Shown: positions 7,322 to 14,643 of the stretch, one piece after another
Position numbering within the stretch: the first letter of the stretch is position 1
Layout: each line of letters begins with the position of its first letter
Assembly: GCA_026710435.1 (NCBI GenBank)
Contig: JAPOQZ010000101.1
Coordinates: 1 to 37,930 of the forward strand
Direction of reading: 5' to 3'
DNA length: 37,930 bases
From: a bacterium
GTDB taxonomy: Bacteria > Actinomycetota > Acidimicrobiia > Spongiisociales > Spongiisociaceae
Position numbers and translations under genes: made by a program
The notes under the pieces: model-generated
The model's database searches: none
What the model was told of the DNA's origin: nothing
The model's input: the letters and a program-made list of their open reading frames with translations, nothing else

Positions 7322-8535
7322 CAGTGTGTGGTCCCCGTCGAACCGGGATCGAACATCAACCGGTCCTCCTTGAATCGATCCAGGGAGAAGGGCGCGATCA
7401 GGTCGGGAGTGCGGTCTGTTGCGATGAGTTCCGCCATCTGCTCTCCTCCGGCGGGTATCCCCTTGAAACCCCATGTTCCCCAGCCGGTCGTGACCAGGAA
7501 TCCGTCGACCCCCGTGTACCCCATGATCGGAGACATGTCGACCGACATGTCGCAGACGCCGGTCCACTGGCGCAGGATCTTCAGATCGCGAAGAAACGGG
7601 AGCAGTGTCACCGCCGAGTGGGAACATGAGGAAAGGAACTCGTAGCTGGAGCGGTACGAGTAGCTCGGCTGGAGATCTATGCCCCCACCCAGCAGCATCT
7701 CACCCCGCGCCGTCTGGCTCACGTAGAAACCGAGTTCGACCGAGGCGACTATGGGCCGGAAGGTACGGGCGTAGTGGTTGGTCACGAACGCCTGGAGTGG
7801 GTGGGTACGTATCGGTAGGCGTACCCCTGCCATAGCCGCGAGCGTGGACACGTGGCCTCCTACGGCACTCAACACAACCTCCGAGCGCACCGGCCCGCGG
7901 TCGGTCCGCACGCCGACCACCCGGCTTCCCGAGCGAAGCAATCCGGTGACCGCGGTGCGTTGGTGAACGTGGACACCGCGTTGCATCGCTCCCTCCGCCA
8001 GCGCCCAGACCACCCGGTCGTGGCGGGCTGTCGCACCGTGGGGGCTGTAGGAGCCTCCCATGACCCGGTACTCACCTCGTCCGGCGTTCAGGTCGATCTC
8101 GGGGCAGATCTCGACGATCTCATCAGGCGTGACGTAAACGGTGTCGGCTCCGAAGGCCTGGTTGACGATGGATCGGGCCCGCTCGTTGCGGGTACCGGTG
8201 ACGCCGTGCACCAACCACAGGAGACCCTTGCGGTCGTGCATGATCCAGCGCCCTGTCTCCTCTTCGAGTCGGGAGTAGAGGTCGACACTGCGCTGGTAGA
8301 AGCTGACAGCCTCGGGAATGCCGTAGTTGGCCCTGATCACCGTGGTGTTGCGTCCCGAGTTGCCCGACCCGATGTAGCCTCGTTCCAGCACGGCTACCCT
8401 CGTTATGCCGTGGCGGGTGGCCAGGTGATAGGCAGCGGAGAGACCATGACCACCGCCTCCGACAATCACGACGTCGTAGTACGGACGCAGTTCCCGCCAG
8501 GTCAGATCCACCTGGGCTTCGATGAACTCGTTCAC
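7321..8535 (-). CDS. soxB: Sarcosine oxidase beta subunit family FAD/FMN oxidoreductase
   Basis: 404 aa from GTG 8535, whose GTGA overlaps the upstream gamma-subunit stop. The length matches the usual 405 or so. The dinucleotide motif DVVIVGGGGHGLSAAYHL is at about residues 21-38, followed by GSGNSGRNTTVIRANYG, typical of SoxB. His172 in ATARHDRVVWA aligns with the histidine known to carry covalent 8alpha-(N3-histidyl)-FMN in the corynebacterial enzyme. The subunit oxidises the N-methyl amine (sarcosine, perhaps dimethylglycine) at FAD and passes electrons to FMN; the formaldehyde unit goes to tetrahydrofolate on the alpha subunit. Operon order here is A-G-B-D rather than the usual B-D-A-G. 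Confidence 0.9.
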   Translation of the reverse strand: MNEFIEAQVDLTWRELRPYYDVVIVGGGGHGLSAAYHLATRHGITRVAVLERGYIGSGNSGRNTTVIRANYGIPEAVSFYQRSVDLYSRLEEETGRWIMHDRKGLLWLVHGVTGTRNERARSIVNQAFGADTVYVTPDEIVEICPEIDLNAGRGEYRVMGGSYSPHGATARHDRVVWALAEGAMQRGVHVHQRTAVTGLLRSGSRVVGVRTDRGPVRSEVVLSAVGGHVSTLAAMAGVRLPIRTHPLQAFVTNHYARTFRPIVASVELGFYVSQTARGEMLLGGGIDLQPSYSYRSSYEFLSSCSHSAVTLLPFLRDLKILRQWTGVCDMSVDMSPIMGYTGVDGFLVTTGWGTWGFKGIPAGGEQMAELIATDRTPDLIAPFSLDRFKEDRLMFDPGSTGTTH

Positions 8536-8939
8536 GGACGTCCGCCGTGCAGGTTCAACCGCTCCCGGAAGTGATGCAGCGTCACGGTCGGAACGACGAC
8601 CATCACGCCGGAGCCGGAGAACAGCATCTTCACCGCCACACCTGCGACATGTCCCTGTGCCAGTGCGGGGCGTTCTGAAGGGAACTCCCACTCGCAGACC
8701 GACTGCAGCATCGCCAACTCCGAGACCTCGAACCAAGCACCCGAGAATCCGTGCTCCGGCTCCACAATGGCGTAGGGATCGGCCACCTCCACCCGGTCTG
8801 GAGCGGGCACGACAAGAAGATCATCCGGCGCCAAGCGCATCAGGTATCCCGCCTCAGGTGCCTCTATCCGGTCAAGGGACGCCGGGTCGGCCACGATTCT
8901 CATGGCCACGAGGCGTCGGAACCGGTCAACCCCGCACAC
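8532..8939 (-). CDS. soxG: Sarcosine oxidase gamma subunit family protein (short)
   Basis: 135 aa from GTG 8939, preceded by GAGGGGAAGC as ribosome site and overlapping the alpha-subunit gene by 14 bp. An ATG at 8903 is possible but has no ribosome site. Its end overlaps the beta-subunit start (GTGA). The protein has alternating strands (YLMRLAPDDLLVVP, GAWFEVSELAMLQ, GVMVVVPTVTLHHF), resembling the GcvT-like beta-barrel of SoxG. Canonical gamma subunits are about 200 aa, so this is a reduced form. Assignment rests on position between alpha and beta as much as on sequence. Confidence 0.72.
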   Translation of the reverse strand: MCGVDRFRRLVAMRIVADPASLDRIEAPEAGYLMRLAPDDLLVVPAPDRVEVADPYAIVEPEHGFSGAWFEVSELAMLQSVCEWEFPSERPALAQGHVAGVAVKMLFSGSGVMVVVPTVTLHHFRERLNLHGGRP

Positions 8940-11115
8940 GCTTCCCCTCAGGGTCGTAGAACGGTAGGGAAACCCGGCGCGCCGTCCGGTTCCCTACGGT
9001 CACCTCGTTCTTGAGCCGGCCGTCGACCCTGTGCAGCCAGGCAAGCATGACCGACTTGCCGAGAACCCGCGAGTACGCGCTGGACGTGACGAACCCGGCG
9101 TAGTCGCCCTCCACGCGCAGGACAGCACCTTGGGGTGGAGCCGCGCCGTCCATCTCCAGTCCCACCAAAGACCTGTCCAACGGCAGTCGGGAGGTTCTAA
9201 TCAACGCTTGGCGACCCACGAACTCGCGCTTGTCCATACGGACGGCCCAATCGTGGCCCAGGCGGCGGGGTGTGGAGTCGGAAAGGCTATCCAGACCGAC
9301 AAGTATGTGACCCTTCTCCAAGCGCAACTCCTCGAGTACCTCCAAACCGTGCGGCCGGACATCGAGGTCCCGCCCCCGTCGCATCAGTTCCCGCCAGAGA
9401 AAAACCGAGTGGGATGCCTGATGGTGGATCTCGTAGGAGATCTCGCCGGTGAAGCTCATCCTCATCACACGGCAGTCCACTCCTGCCACCTCTGTCGTCG
9501 CGTGGCCCATGAATCCGGGCAGGGAGTGGGCACCGAGGCGCCGAAGAAGTGCGGGCGACTGGGGCCCGGTCACGTTGATGGCTCCCCACGATGCGGTGCG
9601 TTCGAGGATCCGTATGTCCATCCCCCAGGCCTCCGCCCAGTCGCGTAGCCACATCTCGGTGGTGCTAGCCCCTGCGGACGTTGAAGTGAGGAGAAACCGG
9701 GTCGCAGTGTCCCGGCAGACGAGGCCGTCGTCGAAGACGTACCCCCGCTCGTCGAGCATGAGGACGTACTTCGAGCGACCGGGCCGGATCGAGGCTATGC
9801 CGGTCGGGTATATCCGCTCGAGTAATGCCTCGGCGTCCGGACCGGAGACCAGGAACTTCCCGAGTGTGCCCACATCGCAGACCGAGACCCCCGAACGCAC
9901 GGCCCAGTACTCACGGTCGGGGTTGCCATAGGTCCATGGCCGGTACCACCCCCCGGACCGCTCCATCAGGGCTCCCAGCGCCAGATGCTCCTCGTGGAGG
10001 GCGGTACGGCGATGGGCAGGGAGATACCGGCCTGCCGCCGCCTCCCCCATCGTGAGCTGCGCGGCTACCGGTCGTGCGGTGAACGAAGGGGGGAGTTCGC
10101 TGCCCTCGGCGGCCACGAAGCTGCGCACATGGGGCATGCAGACCGTCCCCTGGCAGACACCGGTGCCGGCGAGCGTGGCGCGCTTGATGAGCTCCAACTC
10201 CTGGAAACCGCGGTTCCAGACGGATCTCAGATCGTCCACGGTGATGCCCGAGCAGGGACACACGATGCCTCGTTCGGGAACGGGTGGCCGGTCCAACTCG
10301 CTTGCCGCACCTCCCACTTTCCGGACTCCGGGAAGCCCCGAGGCCATCCGAGCGAGGGTGTCACGGGGCCCCGTGCCCAGGCCCACCACCGCTGTATCGC
10401 ATGGGTACGTGTGTTCGGTTCCGGTCGCCTCGTCGAAGGTCACCACGGCCCGGATGGACCCCTCCCCCTCGAATCGCACCAGTCCTCCGGCAGCGTGCTC
10501 GTGTTCGACCTCCTCCGGTGGAACCCCTACGGCTACGACCCTTCCCAGATCGACTCCGGCAGCCGCGAGTCGCTCGGCCGACCGCTTGGTGAGGATACCC
10601 ACCAACTGGTTACCCGGACAGACCGGATGGTTCTCGGCGGAACCGGTGGCGACGACGACCTCTTCGCAGAAGATCCTTGACGTCCCGGAAGCGGTCCGAG
10701 CTACCACTTCGGGACCCGGATACACGCCGATCACGTCCCCTCCGGCACGGGCATCGAGGGTGACCACGCGGCGGCCTGACTGCTCCGCCTCGCTTGCCGC
10801 GGCTCGCCCGGATCCGCCCTGGCCTATGACGACGGTGTCGCAGTGAACGGTCTCGAAGGCAACATCCCGTCGCAGGAGATCGGTTGGAAGGGGCGGATAG
10901 CCGTCGGAGGGGTGGGAACGCACCTCCATGCCGTCGACGGCCGGAGTCCTGCAAGCACGCACGTAGGCGACGCCGTCCACGCTGACCAGGCAATACGGGC
11001 AGTCGCCGTCGGTGCAGAGGCATCCGCCCCAGGGCCGCACGCCAGCCCGAAGGACAGCCGTCAGGACGGTGTCTCCCTCTACGCAAGGGACCCGAGTCCC
11101 GTCGAAGCCGATCAC
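8926..11115 (-). CDS. soxA: Sarcosine oxidase alpha subunit-like protein, compact form with extra Fe-S motifs
   Basis: 729 aa from GTG 11115; classical alpha subunits are about 960-1000 aa. Residues 1-60 are a Fer2_4-like domain with C32, C34, C39, C42 and C55, a possible [2Fe-2S] site. A shortened Rossmann region with VVIGQGGSGRAAASEA (about 94-110) covers residues 90-275. Next is a BFD-type cluster, C286-x-C288 and C321-x4-C326. From about 350 to the end is an aminomethyltransferase (GcvT) domain, with SVCDVGTLGKFLVSGPDA, a GPQSPALLRRL segment and SFTGEISYEIH, expected to bind tetrahydrofolate. Expected role: hold NAD and folate and trap the methyl carbon as 5,10-methylene-THF. The compaction sits in the oxidoreductase part, and the Cys-rich N-terminus suggests electrons may leave to a carrier rather than to O2. 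N-methylglutamate dehydrogenase or dimethylglycine oxidase activity is possible. Confidence 0.82.
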   Translation of the reverse strand: MIGFDGTRVPCVEGDTVLTAVLRAGVRPWGGCLCTDGDCPYCLVSVDGVAYVRACRTPAVDGMEVRSHPSDGYPPLPTDLLRRDVAFETVHCDTVVIGQGGSGRAAASEAEQSGRRVVTLDARAGGDVIGVYPGPEVVARTASGTSRIFCEEVVVATGSAENHPVCPGNQLVGILTKRSAERLAAAGVDLGRVVAVGVPPEEVEHEHAAGGLVRFEGEGSIRAVVTFDEATGTEHTYPCDTAVVGLGTGPRDTLARMASGLPGVRKVGGAASELDRPPVPERGIVCPCSGITVDDLRSVWNRGFQELELIKRATLAGTGVCQGTVCMPHVRSFVAAEGSELPPSFTARPVAAQLTMGEAAAGRYLPAHRRTALHEEHLALGALMERSGGWYRPWTYGNPDREYWAVRSGVSVCDVGTLGKFLVSGPDAEALLERIYPTGIASIRPGRSKYVLMLDERGYVFDDGLVCRDTATRFLLTSTSAGASTTEMWLRDWAEAWGMDIRILERTASWGAINVTGPQSPALLRRLGAHSLPGFMGHATTEVAGVDCRVMRMSFTGEISYEIHHQASHSVFLWRELMRRGRDLDVRPHGLEVLEELRLEKGHILVGLDSLSDSTPRRLGHDWAVRMDKREFVGRQALIRTSRLPLDRSLVGLEMDGAAPPQGAVLRVEGDYAGFVTSSAYSRVLGKSVMLAWLHRVDGRLKNEVTVGNRTARRVSLPFYDPEGKRVRG

Positions 11116-11128
11116 CTTGCCCGGTGCT

Positions 11129-11519
11129 TCATCGCAGATCGAGAGGGTAGCCGGAGAGGAGCTCGGCGCCGCGGTCAGTCACCAGCACCTGCTGCTCCAG
11201 TTTGACACCCTCCCCGAAAACCCCTCCGGGCGACGAAGGACTCGACACACAACACCATTCCGACCTCCACCACGCCATCCCAACCCGACTGCTCCCACGT
11301 ATGCGGGAAGCCGATCATGGGCCACTCGTCAGCCATGCCGACGCCGTGGAACTGGACGGTGTAGTGATGGAAGTCCTCGACATCGGGCACGAAAGTGTCG
11401 AAGGTCAGACCGCGAAAGGTGACGCCGGGGTGGATCTTCGCCATGTTCCGGCTGATCATTTCCTCCGCCCGGGCCGGGCCCGATGCGGCTCCGGGTGAGG
11501 GGGCGCGCCAAGCGAGCGG
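11129..11519 (-). pseudogene. M24 family (creatinase/Xaa-Pro peptidase-like) metallopeptidase remnant
   Basis: One frame gives RNMAKIHPGVTFRGLTF, HYTVQFHGVGMADEWP and WDGVVEVGMVLCVESFV, the C-terminal metal-binding half of an M24 pita-bread peptidase. After F-V-A-R-R-G the frame is lost in the run GGAGGGGTTTTCGGGG near 11225. The sequence GEGVKLEQQVLVTDRGAELL then continues in the neighbouring frame to a TGA at 11131-11129, exactly the expected family C-terminus. Upstream, an in-frame TAG at 11522-11520 and no recognisable N-terminal domain show that two thirds of the gene is missing. The remnant lies 13 bp before the alpha-subunit gene and probably once led this operon. A creatinase-like enzyme would produce sarcosine, the substrate of the operon, but the exact M24 subfamily cannot be fixed from this piece. 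Confidence 0.75.
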
Positions 11520-11653
11520 CTACGTCCTTCACGGGATACCGGGGAGATGCCAGGTGACCGGTGAACGATCACGCCGCGCCCGATTTCCGCAGGTTTCGAG
11601 ACGTTCTGACCTCGTTACACGGAACGTCGCGCGACCAACCGAATGCACGCCAT

Positions 11654-11659
11654 TACCCT
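11654..11659 (+). promoter_or_regulatory. -10 box of a leaderless LOG-family transcript
   Basis: TACCCT followed by exactly 7 nt and then ATG 11667. It decides for 11667 rather than the ATG at 11643, which lies upstream of this box. No ribosome site is present before either ATG. Confidence 0.5.
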
Positions 11660-11666
11660 AACGAGT

Positions 11667-12740
11667 ATGACCGGATACAAGATGGGACATGCGGGCCTCG
11701 ATCGCGGAATCGCGGACCTGATACAGCAGGCCGGGAACGGCGACCACCCCGATTTGATCGCCGAGTTGATCACCACCGCCCTGAAGTTGAACCGGGACGG
11801 GCCGGACCGGGGTGAACTGAAGCTGTTCAACAGCGCTCTGAAGGAGATGCGCTACTCGTCCAAAGTGTTCCGGTCCTACGGAGAGGTTCCCAAGGTAACC
11901 ATTTTCGGGTCAGCGCGTACCTCTCCGGAGGATCCTGACTACCGGCTCGCCCACGACTTCGCCCGCCATATGTGGCGCGAGCGGGGGTGGATGGTGGTGA
12001 CCGGTGCCGGAGGCGGCATCATGGAGGCCGGCAACCGCGGCGCAGGGCAGGAAGGATCGTTCGGCGTCAACATCCGGCTCCCGTTCGAAGCCGGTGCCAA
12101 CGCCTACGTTCCGGATAACCGTCTCATCAACTTCAAGTACTTCTTCACCCGCAAGCTCGGGTTCGTGAAGGAGTCACACGCTTTCGCGATCTTTCCGGGG
12201 GGCTTCGGGACGATGGACGAGACCTTTGAGCTGCTGACGCTCGTCCAGACGGGTAAGGCGCCCATCCAACCGATCGTCCTCATGGAGACCGGGGACAGCT
12301 ACTGGTCCACGTGGCAAGGGTTCGTCACCGACCGGCTACTCGGAGACGGCATGATCAGCCCGGAGGATCTCGGACTCTACAAGGTGACCAGCCGGATCGA
12401 GGAGGCAGCCGACGAGATATGCCGCTTCTATTCCAACTACCACTCGCAGCGGTACATAGACGGCCGGCTGGTCATCCGGCTCCGCCATGTCCCTACAGGC
12501 GACCAGGTCAAGTCTCTCAACGAGGAGTTCGGCGACGCCATCACCGAAGGACGCATCGAGCGCGTCGGTCCCCATGAGTTCGAGGTCCGTGACCAGGATG
12601 CTCTCGACTGCGCCCGGTTGCGGATGACGTTCGACCGCAGGAAGGTGGGCCGTCTGAGACGCCTGGTCGACCGCATCAACAGTTTCGCCTACCCGGCCCC
12701 CGGTTTCGAAGGACCCCTCCCCAGGCCTCTTACGAACTGA
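11667..12740 (+). CDS. LOG family protein (TIGR00730-type, lysine decarboxylase-like Rossmann fold)
   Basis: 357 aa from ATG 11667, the leaderless start. The core, about residues 80-240, has VTIFGSARTSPEDPDY, WMVVTGAGGGIMEAGNRGA and the family signature FPGGFGTMDETFE (PGGxGTxxE), whose Glu and Thr form the active site of LOG phosphoribohydrolases. These enzymes release free bases from nucleoside 5'-monophosphates (cytokinin-type or purine). This protein is longer than minimal LOGs (about 190 aa): it has a helical N-terminal stretch and a C-terminal extension of about 110 aa (TGDQVKSLNEEFGDAI and onward) typical of the larger bacterial subgroup whose substrate is unclear. It reads away from the M24 remnant; the TIGR03084-type gene follows with its own promoter. 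Confidence 0.85.
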   Translation: MTGYKMGHAGLDRGIADLIQQAGNGDHPDLIAELITTALKLNRDGPDRGELKLFNSALKEMRYSSKVFRSYGEVPKVTIFGSARTSPEDPDYRLAHDFARHMWRERGWMVVTGAGGGIMEAGNRGAGQEGSFGVNIRLPFEAGANAYVPDNRLINFKYFFTRKLGFVKESHAFAIFPGGFGTMDETFELLTLVQTGKAPIQPIVLMETGDSYWSTWQGFVTDRLLGDGMISPEDLGLYKVTSRIEEAADEICRFYSNYHSQRYIDGRLVIRLRHVPTGDQVKSLNEEFGDAITEGRIERVGPHEFEVRDQDALDCARLRMTFDRRKVGRLRRLVDRINSFAYPAPGFEGPLPRPLTN

Positions 12741-12812
12741 GAACGACCCGGAACAGCGCTTTCCTCGTGCTCTGACCTGGGCTGCGGTGGATCGGAGGCC
12801 GATTACGCATAC

Positions 12813-12818
12813 TAGACT
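12813..12818 (+). promoter_or_regulatory. -10 box of a leaderless transcript
   Basis: TAGACT followed by TGACAAC (7 nt) and GTG 12826. The alternative GTG at 12787 would place this promoter inside the coding region, so 12826 is preferred. Confidence 0.5.
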
Positions 12819-12825
12819 TGACAAC

Positions 12826-13563
12826 GTGCGGGAGATACTGTCCGACCTCGTAGCGGAGCAGCAACAGTTAGACCAGTTCCTCCAGAGGATCAAGGTTCGA
12901 AACTGGAGCGTTCTGACGCCTTCCGAGGAGTGGGACATCCGCGACACCATCTCCCATCTCGCCCATACCGAGGAGTACGCCTACAACGCTCTCGAAGAGG
13001 GCGGGACAATGCTCGACGACCTCGACGAGTTCGAGACCTTCGACGATTTCACGGAGGCTGGAGTCGAGTTGGGCAGGGACATGCGCCCGCAGGATGTGAT
13101 CGAGTGGTGGCGACTGGGAAGGGCCAAGGTGGTCGACGCATTGAGCCGGACCACCGCCCGCGACCGGGTTCCCTGGTTCTTCGGTGACATGTCGGCTCGG
13201 AGCTTCGCTACGTTGCGCCTTTGCGAGACCTGGGCACACGGACTCGATATCCACGCCGCCGTTGACGAGGAGGCTCAGGACACTGAGCGGCTGCGGCATG
13301 TCATCATTCTCACCCAGAAGAGCCTCCCGTGGGCGTTCGAACAGGCCGGCTACGAGTACGGAGTCCCGGTTCGCATCGAAGGGATCGGGCCTATGTACGC
13401 CAAGTACTCATCGGGGCCAGTCGATTCGGGACAACTCATCCGCGGCCCGGCCGGTGAGATCTGCCAGGTCGCTCTCCAGCGCCTCCACCCCGATGACGCC
13501 GATAACCTGATCGTGAAGGGCGAGGTAGCCGAAGTCGCCTTGCAGGTGATGCGCGTCTACTGA
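12826..13563 (+). CDS. TIGR03084-type protein (DinB-like/mycothiol-dependent maleylpyruvate isomerase superfamily)
   Basis: 245 aa from GTG 12826. The N-terminal four-helix bundle contains EEWDIRDTISHLAHTEEYAYN, with the His that in this superfamily ligates a divalent metal, and a later metal-site segment, LRLCETWAHGLDIHAAV (two His). The C-terminal portion (IEGIGPMYAKYSSGP and PAGEICQVALQR) is an SCP2-like domain seen in the TIGR03084 group. Many relatives act with mycothiol, in line with an actinobacterial host, but the reaction of this subgroup is unknown. Its stop overlaps the next start (TGATG), so it is co-translated with the BtpA-family gene. Confidence 0.75.
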   Translation: MREILSDLVAEQQQLDQFLQRIKVRNWSVLTPSEEWDIRDTISHLAHTEEYAYNALEEGGTMLDDLDEFETFDDFTEAGVELGRDMRPQDVIEWWRLGRAKVVDALSRTTARDRVPWFFGDMSARSFATLRLCETWAHGLDIHAAVDEEAQDTERLRHVIILTQKSLPWAFEQAGYEYGVPVRIEGIGPMYAKYSSGPVDSGQLIRGPAGEICQVALQRLHPDDADNLIVKGEVAEVALQVMRVY

Positions 13564-14342
13564 TGCCCTCTCTGCAACTGATAGGGATGGTCCATTTGGA
13601 CCCTCTTCCGGGTTCGCCCCGCTACCGGCCTCCCTTGGGGGCGCCGATCCGCAAGGCCGTGAGTGATGCACGTGTGTTGGAGAGCGCCGGATTCGACGCT
13701 CTGCTGGTGGAGAACTACGGCGACGCACCGTACTTCGCCGACACGGTTCCCGCTGTGACGGTTGCCGGGATGACGCGGGTGGTGTCGGAGATCAAGAACG
13801 CTGTCGAGTTCCCGGTGGGTGTCAACGTATTGCGTAACGACGCGGAGGCCGCCTTGTCGATCGCGACGGCCTGCGAGGCCCGGTTCATCCGGGTCAACGT
13901 GCTGTCGGGAACGATGTACACGGACCAAGGCGTCATTGAGGGGAATGCTGCCGAACTCGCCCGGCTGCGCGCTTCCCTGTGCCCTGACGTAGAGGTGCTG
14001 GCCGACGTATTCGTCAAGCACGCCACTCCCCCGGCCGGGCTCCGGATCACCGACGCAGCAGCCGACTTGTGGCACCGCGCGATGACCGACGCTCTGATCG
14101 TCTCGGGGCCGGCCACCGGATCCCCGGCTGATCGGGGGGTCATCGAGCGGATCCGGACAACGCTCCCGGAAGCCAGGATACTGGTCGGGTCCGGAGTGAC
14201 AGCCTCTCGGGTGCCGGAACTGGTCGGACTCGTCGACGGCGCGATCGTGGGCACCGACATCAAGGAAGACGGCGACATCCACCGTCCGGTGTGCCTGGAC
14301 CGAGCCAAGGCACTTGTGAGGGCAATCACCGGAAACCAGTAG
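13563..14342 (+). CDS. BtpA/SgcQ family TIM-barrel protein
   Basis: 259 aa; ATG 13563 overlaps the preceding stop by one base. Starts LIGMVHLDPLPGSPRY, the family hallmark, then ENYGDAPYF, PVGVNVLRND, FIRVNVLSGTMYTDQG and IVGTDIKEDGD, covering the full beta/alpha-barrel. Founding members are BtpA of cyanobacteria, required for stable photosystem I, and SgcQ of E. coli, placed in a sugar operon; no enzymatic activity is firmly known. Non-photosynthetic bacteria often carry it beside sugar or nucleoside catabolism genes. Here it is coupled to a TIGR03084-type gene, with no obvious pathway partner. Confidence 0.88.
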   Translation: MPSLQLIGMVHLDPLPGSPRYRPPLGAPIRKAVSDARVLESAGFDALLVENYGDAPYFADTVPAVTVAGMTRVVSEIKNAVEFPVGVNVLRNDAEAALSIATACEARFIRVNVLSGTMYTDQGVIEGNAAELARLRASLCPDVEVLADVFVKHATPPAGLRITDAAADLWHRAMTDALIVSGPATGSPADRGVIERIRTTLPEARILVGSGVTASRVPELVGLVDGAIVGTDIKEDGDIHRPVCLDRAKALVRAITGNQ

Positions 14343-14643
14343 GTAGTAGCCACTGGTTCACCCTTCGATTCGATGACCACTGCGACGAACCCTGGCTCTT
14401 CATGCGCGAGGGCCCGAGCGAACGGGTAGCTATCGGCAGGACTCCCGGCCTTGGTCAACGGCGGACGCGACAAGCCCACCGATCGGAGCGCGACCCTCAC
14501 CCCTCGGCTACATGCGAGAGAAGACGCCCGAAAAGAAGGCTTCAAGTAGCCCTTCATGTGGGTGTGTAGGGAAACCTGAAGGGTTAGAGCTAGAAGACAG
14601 GGTGGTAGCCGGCTTGTCATAGGCACGCGATACGCTGGCGTGA
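14343..14643. other. Intergenic region with one hairpin and the Lhr promoter
   Basis: No credible gene on either strand; the reading frames here lack the third-position GC bias of the neighbours. A perfect 7-bp inverted repeat (CCCTTCA 14550-14556 and TGAAGGG 14577-14583) encloses a 20-nt loop but has no T tract, so it is not a clear terminator. The region ends in the -10 box described separately. Confidence 0.4.
14631..14636 (+). promoter_or_regulatory. -10 box of a leaderless lhr transcript
   Basis: TACGCT, a 7-nt gap (GGCGTGA), then ATG 14644. There is no ribosome site, so the mRNA is probably leaderless. Confidence 0.5.
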
